A DNA stretch of 60,384 nt. Source: an uncultured Erysipelotrichaceae bacterium. GTDB lineage: Bacteria > Bacillota_I > Bacilli_A > Erysipelotrichales > Erysipelotrichaceae. The translations under genes and the position numbers were made by a program. The stretch spans positions 1-60,384 of the forward strand of contig CAMCSA010000009.1 in the NCBI GenBank assembly GCA_945877405.1. The letters run 5' to 3'. The stretch's first letter is position 1, and every line of letters starts with the position of its first letter. The notes under the pieces were generated by a model. The model saw nothing but the letters and a program-made list of their open reading frames with translations, was not told the DNA's origin and did not search any database. Below are positions 1 through 8,690 of the stretch, one piece after another.

Positions 1-95
1 TCAGTCTTCCCCAACGGCTCGTTTATATTACCTCATGCCTTACCTTTTGGCAAGTGTTATTTTCTTATTTTTTGCATTATTATCAGAAAATTTCA

Positions 96-109
96 TGTAA
101 TCGGTTACA
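96..109. promoter_or_regulatory. cre-like / LacI-family operator candidate
   Basis: TGTAATCGGTTACA is near-palindromic around a central CG and fits the CcpA cre pattern TGNAANCGNWNNCA. It lies beyond the 3' end of the leftward MFS gene, so it would more plausibly control a leftward gene lying outside the window. Apart from the MFS terminator, nothing else is recognisable in bases 1-191. This is a pattern match only. Confidence 0.35.
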
Positions 110-159
110 TTATATTTATTATCCCTCACGCAATACTGATATCGGTTTTCATCTAAAAC

Positions 160-187
160 AAAATGCAGAAGTATTTACTCCTGCATC
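160..187 (-). terminator. terminator of the MFS gene
   Basis: On the minus strand ATGCAG and CTGCAT form a 6-bp stem followed by a short T-rich stretch, just after the MFS stop codon. The stem is short, so termination strength is uncertain. Confidence 0.4.
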
Positions 188-191
188 TGTT

Positions 192-1427
192 TCACCCTTT
201 CTTTGTCTTATATAGAATTGAAATAACGACCATTGCTGTTCCCTGCATGATCAGGCACAGAATGAATAACGGCATATAACTCTGCATTGCATCATACAGG
301 AAGCCAAGCATTGTTATGCCAAGTGAATTCATTAATGAACCAACAAGATTCACGACCGGATACACACGTCCATAGTTTTCTGCGCCGAAGATATCAGAAC
401 AAGCCAGTGAAATGGCAATCGCACTGTTTGGCATTGTACAACCATATAACAGTGAACAGATTAGAAGCATAGTTGTATTTTTGGCAAAGAAAAAACCGAC
501 AATGCCGAGAAAGCTGATTGTACCGACAAGTAGTGAAGATTTCAATGTACCAACACGGTCTGCCAGCGTTCCATACACAAGCTTTGCTGCTACGTTAGCC
601 AGATTAACCGCGCTGATCAGCATCGCACCTACTCCTGCCCCAAGCCCAAGTACTTCTGCATAACCGGACAGGTGCATGAAAAGAGCTGCTATAACACATA
701 CAAGCGCAGTAAATACAAACAGAATACCAAGTTTGAAACCATCAATATGGGTATCTCTTACGCCACCTTCCTGTATCTTGGATGAAGATTCCATATTCTT
801 TTTATGTTCCAGATATGCTTCATATCCATATGGTTGCTTTCCAATATCTTCCGGTCTGATACCAAGTGGGAAAAACAGAGCCGGCAAATAGAATACAACG
901 ATTATCACTGCCATGACAATATATGCTGTCTGATAACCGAATGATGCAATAATTGTTGAGAACGGTGATGCAAACAATACACCTGACACCCCTGAAAAAC
1001 TCATGACAATACTGACAATCAGACCGTGATTGACATAAATCCAGTTATTGATGATCATTGTTGCAAGTACAAACCCGGTAAGACCTGCTCCAATTCCCTT
1101 TAGTCCATTCCATATATACAGCATCCACAACTGTGTTGAAAAAGCACACATGACCGTACCTGTTACAAGGCATGCTACGGAGATCCAAAGAAGAACTCTG
1201 ACTTTTACATGCTTTAACAGTGTTGGGATGAGCATACTTGTAAACGCCATCAGAATGGACATAATTGTAGTTGTCATGGAAATGGCACCTTTACCCACCC
1301 CAAGAACTTCAGCCATTGGATTGTAAAACACACCGGCAGTACTGATATTGATACCTACAGAAGCACCTACAATACCGCACATCGCAATAATAATGCCAAG
1401 ATGAACTTTTTCCAGTTTACATTTCAT
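192..1427 (-). CDS. MFS transporter, monocarboxylate/OxlT-like
   Basis: An integral membrane permease of about 411 residues with roughly 12 hydrophobic segments and the usual central hydrophilic loop (around residues 195-235, rich in E, K and S). The first half has the GxNIS...VFYNPMAEVLGVGKG pattern seen in major facilitator proteins that carry small carboxylates or unknown solutes. The loop YGTLADRVG matches the conserved motif-A-like element between helices 8 and 9. I chose the internal ATG at 1427 because GAGGG sits about 8 bases upstream; the longer reading frame has no ribosome site. It follows capA on the same strand after a strong terminator, so it probably has its own promoter. The substrate cannot be read from sequence. 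Confidence 0.8.
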   Translation of the reverse strand: MKCKLEKVHLGIIIAMCGIVGASVGINISTAGVFYNPMAEVLGVGKGAISMTTTIMSILMAFTSMLIPTLLKHVKVRVLLWISVACLVTGTVMCAFSTQLWMLYIWNGLKGIGAGLTGFVLATMIINNWIYVNHGLIVSIVMSFSGVSGVLFASPFSTIIASFGYQTAYIVMAVIIVVFYLPALFFPLGIRPEDIGKQPYGYEAYLEHKKNMESSSKIQEGGVRDTHIDGFKLGILFVFTALVCVIAALFMHLSGYAEVLGLGAGVGAMLISAVNLANVAAKLVYGTLADRVGTLKSSLLVGTISFLGIVGFFFAKNTTMLLICSLLYGCTMPNSAIAISLACSDIFGAENYGRVYPVVNLVGSLMNSLGITMLGFLYDAMQSYMPLFILCLIMQGTAMVVISILYKTKKG

Positions 1428-1522
1428 TCCTTTTTCCCTCTTCAATAAAGGCATTGTAATGTATAATTCCATTTTTCCTGATTATTTCTTTTATTTGAAA
1501 CTGTCAGCTTCCGTTACCATAC

Positions 1523-1556
1523 AAAAAAGCATAATCCGATCATTCAGATTATGCTC
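1523..1556 (-). terminator. terminator after capA-like gene
   Basis: AGCATAATC pairs perfectly with GATTATGCT across a 10-base loop and is followed by six T on the minus strand. It closes the leftward cluster that starts at the Nudix gene. Confidence 0.85.
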
Positions 1557-1565
1557 AATTCTCAT

Positions 1566-2795
1566 TTATCCATTCAGATCCAGGAATTCAGAACTGATGA
1601 CACTTTCACTCAGTTCCCTGATCTGCTGTAGTGAAACAGTCTCTCCTTCATAACCATTCAATACATGCTTTGCAGCAAGTTCATCTGTATACTGGCTCAG
1701 TTTATAGGACTGATAGTTATAACGGACATCCAGAATATTATTCTGATCTCCTTCAAAATGGATGAATGTCGGTATCCACTTCACATTTTCAATCGTAATG
1801 GAATCATCCGTCTGCACGAAATCCAGTTTGATCATTCCACCGATCGCATTGTTTGTTGTCAGCATTCCTCCAATAAAGTTACCAAGAGAATAAATGACCA
1901 GTGTTCTGTTTCCATTTACTCCACTCACCCATTCGACCGGTTCAATGGAGTGTGTATGTGTACCAATCACAAGATCAACGCCAAGATCTGCAAACAGCTG
2001 TGCATAATATGTCTGGAAGTCATTTGGCTGATGCGCATGTTCATCACCCCAGTGTGCTGAAACAATCACCACATCACTGATTTCCTTTGCACGAGCTACA
2101 TCAGCACGGATCTGTTCTTCATCAAAATAAGAGATGCTCCATGGATTTGCAGGCTCAATTCCATTTGTGCCATATGTATAGGCAAGAAAACTGAACTTCA
2201 CTCCCTTTGTTTCAAATACAGGTATCGTATCAAACTGTTCCTGACTGGAATAAGCACCATCCACAATGATACCGACATCATCAAATGCCTTTCTTGTCGC
2301 ATCAATGCCATCCTGGAATCGATCCATCGTATGATTGGATGCGATATTGGCAAGGGTAAATCCGGTATCTTTCAGATTCTGAGCAATCTCAGTCGGAGAA
2401 TTGAAACATGGATATCCTGCCAGGCCGAGCTCGTTTCCACCAAGTACGGTTTCCTGGTTGATAAAGGCTATATCTGCTGCCTGAATATCTTCTTTGACAT
2501 TGGCATACATCTTTTCAAAGTTAAACGAGCTATCATCATTTTCTGCATCCAGATAGACTGTTTCATGAATCAGATTATCACCTACACCGACTAAGGAAAT
2601 CACATTTTTTCCTTCTTCTTGCTGTGGCTGTTCCACAACGGATGTCGGTGGTTGTGTTTTTTCATCCTTTTTTTGATTCATGGCGGAAAGAACTGCTTTC
2701 CCACCAAGAACACAGCATATGATGACACATATACAGCCGGCAGCCAGTAATACCAGTCTGTCAGTTCTGAGTCTTCTCTTCTTTCTGTGAGCCAT
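1566..2795 (-). CDS. CapA-family poly-gamma-glutamate/capsule metallophosphatase-like protein
   Basis: A 409-residue protein with a basic N-terminus, one membrane helix at about residues 13-33 and an extracytoplasmic CapA domain (PGA_cap fold, calcineurin-like). Conserved family motifs are visible: GVGDNLIHETV near the start of the domain, ASNHTMDR in the middle and SAHWGDEHAHQP later. Relatives include CapA of Bacillus poly-gamma-glutamate export, but many are orphan envelope proteins, and no capB or capC is present here. The start at 2795 has a strong GGAGG seven bases upstream and lies inside the end of the preceding vanY-like gene (35-bp overlap), implying translational coupling. Function: envelope-associated, exact substrate unknown. 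Confidence 0.8.
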   Translation of the reverse strand: MAHRKKRRLRTDRLVLLAAGCICVIICCVLGGKAVLSAMNQKKDEKTQPPTSVVEQPQQEEGKNVISLVGVGDNLIHETVYLDAENDDSSFNFEKMYANVKEDIQAADIAFINQETVLGGNELGLAGYPCFNSPTEIAQNLKDTGFTLANIASNHTMDRFQDGIDATRKAFDDVGIIVDGAYSSQEQFDTIPVFETKGVKFSFLAYTYGTNGIEPANPWSISYFDEEQIRADVARAKEISDVVIVSAHWGDEHAHQPNDFQTYYAQLFADLGVDLVIGTHTHSIEPVEWVSGVNGNRTLVIYSLGNFIGGMLTTNNAIGGMIKLDFVQTDDSITIENVKWIPTFIHFEGDQNNILDVRYNYQSYKLSQYTDELAAKHVLNGYEGETVSLQQIRELSESVISSEFLDLNG

Positions 2796-3732
2796 GATAT
2801 TCCTCCAGTGTCCAGTTATTTTCGTATATGATCTTTGCGGCATCCTTTCCGACATAACGGAAATGCCAACTTTCATATCCATATCGTGTGATATCCTGTT
2901 TCTCTTCAGGATATCTGAGAATGAATCCATATTCATGAGCACTGCTCAGAATCCATTCATATCCATCATATAATTCGATTTCATTAAAATTGTGTCCATT
3001 GAATGTAATATCAACAGCCAGACCGCTGTTATGTTCACTCTGACCCGGTCGGGCATAATACTGGTCTGCATATTCTGTACCATACAGTCCGGCATTATAA
3101 TTCCAAAGACCAGCCTGATAGTCATAACTTCTGTAAGCGGCAATAGCACGAATCTGAATTTCCCGCTCCTGTGCAGCCTGACACCACTGGTAATAGGCAT
3201 TCAGTGCTTCACTTCTTAATTCCATATACGCAACATCCTGGCAGGAGTAATCCTCTCCAGCAATGCAGGCGTACTGTTCCATGACTTTTAAATCTGCTGG
3301 AATATACCCTTCTGGTAAAGCATGCGATTTATTGACAAGAAGTGTCATATCGGAATCATCCGTCACAGTTACACTGTTTTCATATGGTTCCATGTCCAGA
3401 TCCATATTGACATGCAACACTGTCTGTTCAATTGTATCTGCTCCTTGATAAGCAGCATAACGCTGTGCCCGTTGTGGCCAGTAATTGGATAAAGAAGTCA
3501 TCTCTCCAATCTGCTCATCACTGAGTCCACCATCTTTTAATACCTGATAGCCTTCCACCTGAGTGATGTCTTTTACGGGATCTTTTTCACTGGAAACCGA
3601 ATGATCAGAGGTCTTGGTCCTTTTATCATCTTTCATACAGCCAACACCCGCAAAGATTGCACCAATCAACAGTACACACCCAATTACCAGTACAGCAATT
3701 CTGTCATACCTGACTTTTCTTCTTTTCTTCAC
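2761..3732 (-). CDS. VanY-type D-alanyl-D-alanine carboxypeptidase (M15B)
   Basis: A 323-residue secreted or membrane-anchored peptidase. A basic start (MKKRRKVRYDR) and a hydrophobic segment at 12-32 end near a Cys that does not fit a good lipobox, so anchoring by the helix is likelier. The zinc site motif SxHxxGxAxD is at residues 232-241 (SEHNSGLAVD, with His234 and Asp241), and the second metal histidine is in ESWHFRY (His290). Members trim the terminal D-Ala of peptidoglycan stem peptides. It is one of three M15B paralogues in this window. The surrounding genes contain no vanHAX or vanRS, so housekeeping cell-wall trimming is more likely than glycopeptide resistance. Two bases separate it from the upstream hydrolase gene. 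Confidence 0.9.
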   Translation of the reverse strand: MKKRRKVRYDRIAVLVIGCVLLIGAIFAGVGCMKDDKRTKTSDHSVSSEKDPVKDITQVEGYQVLKDGGLSDEQIGEMTSLSNYWPQRAQRYAAYQGADTIEQTVLHVNMDLDMEPYENSVTVTDDSDMTLLVNKSHALPEGYIPADLKVMEQYACIAGEDYSCQDVAYMELRSEALNAYYQWCQAAQEREIQIRAIAAYRSYDYQAGLWNYNAGLYGTEYADQYYARPGQSEHNSGLAVDITFNGHNFNEIELYDGYEWILSSAHEYGFILRYPEEKQDITRYGYESWHFRYVGKDAAKIIYENNWTLEEYHGSQKEEKTQN

Positions 3733-3734
3733 AA

Positions 3735-4640
3735 TCAGTCTTCCTTTTCAAAATATCGGTTCAGCACACCAGTCATCCAGATTTCACAGGCTGCAGCATA
3801 ATCTTTCTGATCCTGTGTATACATCTGTTCTCTGCCCTTCTGATAATATTTGTTCTGTTCATATTCCGGATTATTGACTTCAATAAATCCGGTCGTAGCT
3901 GCAGAATAGTTTCTGACATCCGCCTGTACCCCTGCTCGATTCATATGAGAGACAAGCTGATCCACCATCTGATTCTCCTGCTGATTCTCACATGTGACAA
4001 AGGTAACTGGTGTACGGTAGATTCCCTGATCCACTAACTGAATCGATGAATCATCAATAAGCGGATAGAAGGAAATCATACCTTTCAGGTCCATTCCTTT
4101 TGTATGCAGAATTGCTGCAGCACCCATCATCAGATAAGCTCCCCCAGAAAAACCGACGAATGCGCTTCTGGATGGATCAATATGATAGAACGTACTTCTG
4201 GATGAGAAATACTCTACCGCATCAATGATTTCATCCTGCTGATAGGGAGGTTTCTGAACATCCAGTTTCGTGTAATTAATGGCTATGATCATACAGTTCC
4301 ATGACTGTGCCATTCTGTGACAGAATGTATCACATTGATCCGCATCACCATCAAACAGATTTCCTCCATGGATCACATAGACAACTGGGGTTGGCTGTTC
4401 ACTGCTGATTTCATACAGATTGACTGCCACTGCATCTTTACCTTCTCTTGGCACAGAAAATCTTCTGCCCAGAAGATCTTCATCTGCCTTCTGATTGATG
4501 GCTCTTATCTTTGCATATCTGCTGTTTCCTTTTTTCTTTGTCAGCAGATCCGGGTTTCTCTGATTCAACAGAGAAAAAAACATCGATACAATCAGAACAC
4601 CAATGATGACATTCATCAAAAAACTCAGATCCATACTCAC
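3735..4640 (-). CDS. membrane-anchored alpha/beta hydrolase (esterase-like)
   Basis: A 301-residue protein with an N-terminal helix at about residues 5-23 and an extracytoplasmic alpha/beta-hydrolase domain. YVIHGGNLFDGD carries the HGG oxyanion motif and VGFSGGAYLMMG carries the GxSGG nucleophile elbow, the arrangement of the hormone-sensitive lipase/carboxylesterase group. A catalytic Asp and His would be expected in the last third but I cannot assign them safely. It lies between two VanY-type peptidase genes with 2-3 bp gaps, so it is in one transcript with them and may act on an ester in the cell envelope (inference). Confidence 0.75.
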   Translation of the reverse strand: MSMDLSFLMNVIIGVLIVSMFFSLLNQRNPDLLTKKKGNSRYAKIRAINQKADEDLLGRRFSVPREGKDAVAVNLYEISSEQPTPVVYVIHGGNLFDGDADQCDTFCHRMAQSWNCMIIAINYTKLDVQKPPYQQDEIIDAVEYFSSRSTFYHIDPSRSAFVGFSGGAYLMMGAAAILHTKGMDLKGMISFYPLIDDSSIQLVDQGIYRTPVTFVTCENQQENQMVDQLVSHMNRAGVQADVRNYSAATTGFIEVNNPEYEQNKYYQKGREQMYTQDQKDYAAACEIWMTGVLNRYFEKED

Positions 4641-4643
4641 CTC

Positions 4644-5582
4644 TTAATATGCGTAATCGCCACCTTCAATACCAAAATATTCTTCAAGTGTACAGTCAGG
4701 TGAAACATTGTAGATTGCGGTAGCATATTCCACACCTACATAACGGTAGTGCCATGGTTCAAAGGAATAACCTGTAATCCATTCCTTTCCCTTAGGGTAA
4801 CGCAGAATAAAACCATATTCATGAGCGTGCGCATACAGCCACTGACCTTCCACCGTATTTTCCATTGCCTGTGTGAATACGGTTGCCTGATCATGGTCAC
4901 CAATATCTGCCGCAAGACCTGTCTGATGATCCGAATATCCAGGGCGGGCAGAAATCGTATCTGCAGTTGCTGTTCCATACATGGCAACATAGTTATTATA
5001 TAACGAAGCCTGATAAGATGCCGAACGATAACTGGAGCATGTCACAAGTGTAATACCTTCCTGAGCTGCTGCAACAAACATTGTTTCCAATGCCGATGCG
5101 GCACAGTCACGCAGATAATGCGTTCTGTTGCCTGTAGCGTTGACCACTCTCAGATCAGTTGGTTCAAAATAATAATCCAATGCATACTTTTTATTTGCAA
5201 CAACAAGAAGACTGTATGGATCCGAAAACTCAGCCGACAGTGCAGGTGGTGTATAAATCGGTACTTCCTGTACCGGTTCCTCGTAGACAGGATCTTCCAC
5301 TACAGGTGCCTGTTCAACCACAGGTTCTTCCTCGTTTACTGGTTCTTCTTCATTCTGCACTTCTTCAACCTGTTGTTCGTCCTCTTCCTGTACAGGTTCA
5401 TCTTTGGTCTCTTCTTTGATTTCTTCCTTCTTTTCTTCTTTTTCCTGCGTTACAGGTTCTTTTACGGCTGTTTGCTTAGCAGTAAGCTGATAATGTACCA
5501 GTAAGCCGATCACAAGCGAAAGAACAACTACACCCATCATCAGATACACTGTAGTCATCTTTCTCTTTTTTCTTTTTTTCAT
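4644..5582 (-). CDS. VanY-type D-alanyl-D-alanine carboxypeptidase with long Glu/Pro/Val linker
   Basis: A 312-residue M15B peptidase. After a basic start and one helix (about 11-31) comes a low-complexity linker at about 38-112 built from repeated EEPV/EEKKEE units. It should hold the catalytic domain away from the membrane in the wall. Catalytic motif SDHQTGLAAD is at 217-226 (His219, Asp226) and FEPWHYRY at 274-281 (His278). The start is shared with the mtnN stop: 4-bp overlap, translationally coupled. Same role as the neighbouring paralogue, but the much longer acidic linker suggests a different reach or partner (inference). Confidence 0.9.
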   Translation of the reverse strand: MKKRKKRKMTTVYLMMGVVVLSLVIGLLVHYQLTAKQTAVKEPVTQEKEEKKEEIKEETKDEPVQEEDEQQVEEVQNEEEPVNEEEPVVEQAPVVEDPVYEEPVQEVPIYTPPALSAEFSDPYSLLVVANKKYALDYYFEPTDLRVVNATGNRTHYLRDCAASALETMFVAAAQEGITLVTCSSYRSASYQASLYNNYVAMYGTATADTISARPGYSDHQTGLAADIGDHDQATVFTQAMENTVEGQWLYAHAHEYGFILRYPKGKEWITGYSFEPWHYRYVGVEYATAIYNVSPDCTLEEYFGIEGGDYAY

Positions 5583-6274
5583 AGCTTCTCTACCATATAA
5601 CGAACAATTCCCGCACAGTGTCTTGCAGCTTTTGCTTCAAATACCTCGTACGTTTCACTGACGGATTCATCCGCCTTATCTGAAATTGCACGGATGATCA
5701 CAAACGGAATCTGATTCAGATATGCGCATTCCGCAATGGCACATCCTTCCATTTCCGTGCAGTCAGCTTCAAATGTATTTCTGATCCAGTCTTTCTTTTT
5801 CCGTTCGGATACAAACACATCGCCCGTCGCAACTCTTCCGGTAAATGCATTTACTTCTGGAGCACATTCCTTTACTGCTGCAACAGCCAGTTTCTGCAGG
5901 TTTTCATCTGCCTTATAAAACAGAGTTCCAGTTCCAGGTATTTCACCTAACTGATAACCAAAATTCACCGCATCCACATCATGGAATACCGCATCTGCAG
6001 AAACAACAATATCACCGATGTTGATATCATTGTTCAAAGAGCCGGCAATACCCGTATTGATGATATGGCTCACCTGAAAACAGCTGCACAGCACCTGTGC
6101 TGCCATGCCAGCGCGTACTTTACCGATTCCACACTGCACAACAACAACTTCTGTTTTTCCAATATTACCTTCATAATAATTCTGTCCAGCATGAACAGAT
6201 ACATTTTTCACATCCATGGATCTGATCAGATATTCCACCTCTACATCCATGGCACCAATGATTCCAATCTTCAT
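5579..6274 (-). CDS. mtnN: 5'-methylthioadenosine/S-adenosylhomocysteine nucleosidase
   Basis: A 231-residue cytosolic PNP-fold enzyme of usual family length that cleaves adenine from methylthioadenosine and S-adenosylhomocysteine in the activated methyl cycle. Signature segments are present in order: GIIGAMDVEVEYL at the start (general-acid Glu), VQCGIGKVRAGMAAQ, NTGIAGSL, MEGCAIA near 175 and IRAISDKAD near 200 (catalytic Asp). Its stop overlaps the next gene by 4 bp, and its ATG overlaps the Nudix stop by 4 bp. Confidence 0.95.
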   Translation of the reverse strand: MKIGIIGAMDVEVEYLIRSMDVKNVSVHAGQNYYEGNIGKTEVVVVQCGIGKVRAGMAAQVLCSCFQVSHIINTGIAGSLNNDINIGDIVVSADAVFHDVDAVNFGYQLGEIPGTGTLFYKADENLQKLAVAAVKECAPEVNAFTGRVATGDVFVSERKKKDWIRNTFEADCTEMEGCAIAECAYLNQIPFVIIRAISDKADESVSETYEVFEAKAARHCAGIVRYMVEKL

Positions 6275-6822
6275 TTAATAATGCCCCTTTCCTTCATTTC
6301 CTTTACAAGGAAAGTCATGGATACGGTTTTCGCATCATGTATTTCCCCGTTCACAATCTTTTCCGTGATTTCATCCAGTGTCAGCTTACTGACATTGATA
6401 TGCTCATCCTGATCCAGATGCTGACCAACAAAGTCTCCTTTTTTTGCATAGTAAAGTCCGATGGTTTCACTGTCATAGGCAGGAGTCGGATAGATGGTTC
6501 CAAGATATACCCAGTCCTTTCCTTCATATCCGGTTTCTTCTGCAATCTCTCTTTTTGCTACAGCGAGGTCATCTTCACCTTTTTCTCTTTTTCCAGCAGG
6601 GTATTCCAGAGTCACTTCAGACTGTGCATACCGCCATTGACTGACAAAATAGAATCTGCCTTCCTCATCTTCCAAAGCAATACCAACACCACCTGGATGT
6701 TCCACAAGAGTTCTGTTTGCGATTGTATGATCAGGCATTTCAGCCGTATCTTCACGAAGGTTGACAACAGGACCTTCGTATACATATGTTTTTTTCAGTG
6801 TTTTTTCTTCCAGTTCATTCAT
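6271..6822 (-). CDS. Nudix hydrolase, ADP-ribose pyrophosphatase type
   Basis: A 183-residue protein with a complete Nudix box (GKREKGEDDLAVAKREIAEETGYE spans roughly residues 76-99, with the REIAEETG core). Residues after the box (YPTPAYDSETIGLYYA) match ADP-ribose pyrophosphatases of the NudF group, which convert ADP-ribose to AMP and ribose-5-phosphate. The start at 6822 has GGAAG upstream; a second ATG at 6837 would lie at the transcription start and lacks a ribosome site. First gene of the leftward cluster running to capA. Confidence 0.85.
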   Translation of the reverse strand: MNELEEKTLKKTYVYEGPVVNLREDTAEMPDHTIANRTLVEHPGGVGIALEDEEGRFYFVSQWRYAQSEVTLEYPAGKREKGEDDLAVAKREIAEETGYEGKDWVYLGTIYPTPAYDSETIGLYYAKKGDFVGQHLDQDEHINVSKLTLDEITEKIVNGEIHDAKTVSMTFLVKEMKERGIIK

Positions 6823-6846
6823 AGTTTTCACTTCCATGTATATAAT
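6818..6846 (+). promoter_or_regulatory. candidate promoter for the rightward N-hydrolase/P1 peptidase pair
   Basis: TATAAT at 6841-6846 lies 17 bases after a weak TTCATA box at 6818-6823. The weak box overlaps the start codon of the divergent Nudix gene, so the two transcription units share very little space. Confidence 0.45.
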
Positions 6847-6873
6847 AGTATCGCATAATGAGGTGAATAAATC

Positions 6874-7287
6874 ATGAAACTCAAGGCTTATTTTGCAGGT
6901 TCCATTCGTGGTGGAAGAAACGATCAGGCACTTTATGCCCGTATGATCGATGCAGTCAGAGAAAAAGCGGACGTATTGACGGAACATATCAGACTGTCAA
7001 CCATCAACCTGAACGAGACGAAAAACGACTATGATATCCATACTCAGGATATGAACTGGATGAAGGAATGTGACTTTGTCATTGCGGAATGCACAAATCC
7101 ATCCCTTGGTGTGGGCTATGAACTTGCCAGTGCGGAACACCTGCACAAACCTGTACATATTTTCTACAACACAACCCGGACACAGCTGAGTGCGATGTTA
7201 AAGGGTGATCCATATTTTATGATCCACCCATATACAACAGAAGAAGAGCTGTTCACACAGCTCCAGCAGGTGCTGGAGGCATTATGA
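6874..7287 (+). CDS. 2'-deoxynucleoside 5'-phosphate N-hydrolase (DNPH1/RCL)-like
   Basis: A 137-residue protein of the nucleoside 2-deoxyribosyltransferase fold. The N-terminal AYFAGSIRGGR motif matches the RCL/DNPH1 signature. The downstream block CDFVIAECTNPSLGVGYELASA matches the segment that carries the catalytic Glu. Family members hydrolyse deoxynucleoside monophosphates to base and deoxyribose-5-phosphate. GAGGTG lies 8 bases before the ATG. It overlaps the P1 peptidase gene by 4 bp (ATGA). I infer nucleotide salvage or sanitation; the small family also contains deoxyribosyltransferases, so the exact reaction is not certain. Confidence 0.75.
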   Translation: MKLKAYFAGSIRGGRNDQALYARMIDAVREKADVLTEHIRLSTINLNETKNDYDIHTQDMNWMKECDFVIAECTNPSLGVGYELASAEHLHKPVHIFYNTTRTQLSAMLKGDPYFMIHPYTTEEELFTQLQQVLEAL

Positions 7288-8327
7288 CAGGCAGTCAGAA
7301 ACGGATCCGTGATTATGGAATCATTGTCGGAGATCTTCCAACAGGTACAACCAACCGGATCACGGATGTCAAAGGTGTAAAAGTCGGACACTGCACCATT
7401 CACAACGACACAAATCACACCGGTGTAACTGTTATTCTGCCGGGAGAGGATAATCCTTTTCTGCATAAATATACAGCCGCAGCCTATGTCCACAACGGAT
7501 TTGGCAAAACCATCGGAATTCCCCAGATCAAGGAACTTGGAACACTAGAAACACCGATCGCCTTAACAAACACATTGAATGTCGGCAAAGTATCTGATGC
7601 TTTGATTTCATATATGATTGAAACAGTACATCAGGAAGGAAAGGAAGTCTATTCCATCAATCCGGTTGTCGGAGAATGCAATGACTCCCTCATCAACAGT
7701 ATTCAGAAACGTGCCGTAACCGAAGAAAATGTGCGCAAAGCCATTCAGATTGCAGATGTTCTATTTGAGGAAGGCAGTGTCGGGGCAGGTACGGGTACGA
7801 TCTGTTATGGCCTCAAAGGCGGGATCGGTTCCGCTTCAAGAGTCATTACCATTGATAACCACAACTATACAATCGGTGTTCTTGTACAGTCCAACTTCGG
7901 TTCCACACGTGATTTCATTCTGAATGGTAAACCAATCGGAAAAGACATCGAAGAACAGCTGAAAAAACCACAGTCTTCATACAGTCAGGAAGACCGTGGT
8001 TCCATCATGACCATTCTTGCGACAGACCTTCCTGTCAGCGATCGTCAGTTATACCGTATTATACGCAGATGCGGTGTCGGAATTGCACGAACAGGTGCCT
8101 ATACAGGTCATGGAAGTGGAGAAATCATGATCGGTTTTACAACCGCCAACAGACACTCTGACGACCATATTCAGTCTTTTTCCTGTATTCATGAGGATCT
8201 GATCAATCATGCCTTCAAAGCATGTGCGGAAGCTGTCCATGAAGCGATTCTGAATTCCATGATCACGACAGAACCTGCACATACAACCGATGGCAGAATC
8301 ATTCACAGCCTGAAGGAATTCATCTGA
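7284..8327 (+). CDS. P1 family peptidase (DmpA-type L-aminopeptidase/D-esterase)
   Basis: A 347-residue Ntn-hydrolase-like precursor. DmpA relatives self-cleave before a Ser that becomes the N-terminal nucleophile; here the expected Gly-Ser junction is Gly206-Ser207 in QSNFGSTRDF. Other family blocks are ITDVKGVKVGHCT near 27-38, PVVGECND near 127-134 and GSVGAGTGT near 164-172. Members release N-terminal residues or beta-peptides. It is cytosolic, with no signal peptide. Translationally coupled to the upstream gene. No clear terminator follows. Confidence 0.9.
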   Translation: MTGSQKRIRDYGIIVGDLPTGTTNRITDVKGVKVGHCTIHNDTNHTGVTVILPGEDNPFLHKYTAAAYVHNGFGKTIGIPQIKELGTLETPIALTNTLNVGKVSDALISYMIETVHQEGKEVYSINPVVGECNDSLINSIQKRAVTEENVRKAIQIADVLFEEGSVGAGTGTICYGLKGGIGSASRVITIDNHNYTIGVLVQSNFGSTRDFILNGKPIGKDIEEQLKKPQSSYSQEDRGSIMTILATDLPVSDRQLYRIIRRCGVGIARTGAYTGHGSGEIMIGFTTANRHSDDHIQSFSCIHEDLINHAFKACAEAVHEAILNSMITTEPAHTTDGRIIHSLKEFI

Positions 8328-8339
8328 TCCAGCTGAATC

Positions 8340-8600
8340 TTTGCGGAAGGTGTTTCCTTGCGTTTGTGAAGGCACATGCTCATGCAGATCAGATAATATA
8401 CTCTCTGTCATGATACTGACATTATCATGACAGAGAACAACGCCTTCTTTCATGTGAAAAACTTTCATTTGACCGCAGCTGGTTCAAAGCGGAATGACGT
8501 TTGTAGTCCTTCCCGCTTTTTACTTCAAGCGGAATCACTTTCTGATCCGTAGTTTCGATCAGGAAATCGATTTCTCTTCCTTATAATGTATTTTTCATTT
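8340..8600 (-). pseudogene. C-terminal remnant of an AAA ATPase with DUF4143 domain
   Basis: Minus-strand reading gives GREIDFLIETTDQKVIPLEV, then KSGKDYKRHSALNQL, then in another frame KEGVVLCHDNVS. This is the order found at the C-terminus of DUF4143 (archaeal-type ATPase) proteins. The frame changes at about 8468, and the ATPase N-terminal 300 or so residues are absent, so the gene is dead. A perfect 14-bp inverted repeat (8402-8415 / 8423-8436) lies in the remnant. No other gene is seen between 8328 and 8690. Confidence 0.65.
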
Positions 8601-8690
8601 TTCCAACCATAATCTGTTTAAATATTGCAATTTTCCAACTTTTTAAGTAAAACAGGAGAGATTCCGTATTCCGGAGTCTCTCCTGTCTGT

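Noticed and set aside
2761-5582. Possible glycopeptide-resistance cluster because of VanY-type genes
   Set aside because: No vanH, vanA/B ligase, vanX or two-component system is present; M15B enzymes are common housekeeping wall peptidases.
8402-8424. Similarity of TCTCTGTCATGATACTGACATT to the end of the omega RNA (32577-32597)
   Set aside because: The 8.4-kb bases are explained by DUF4143 codons on the other strand, and no other omega RNA stems are nearby; chance similarity is likelier.
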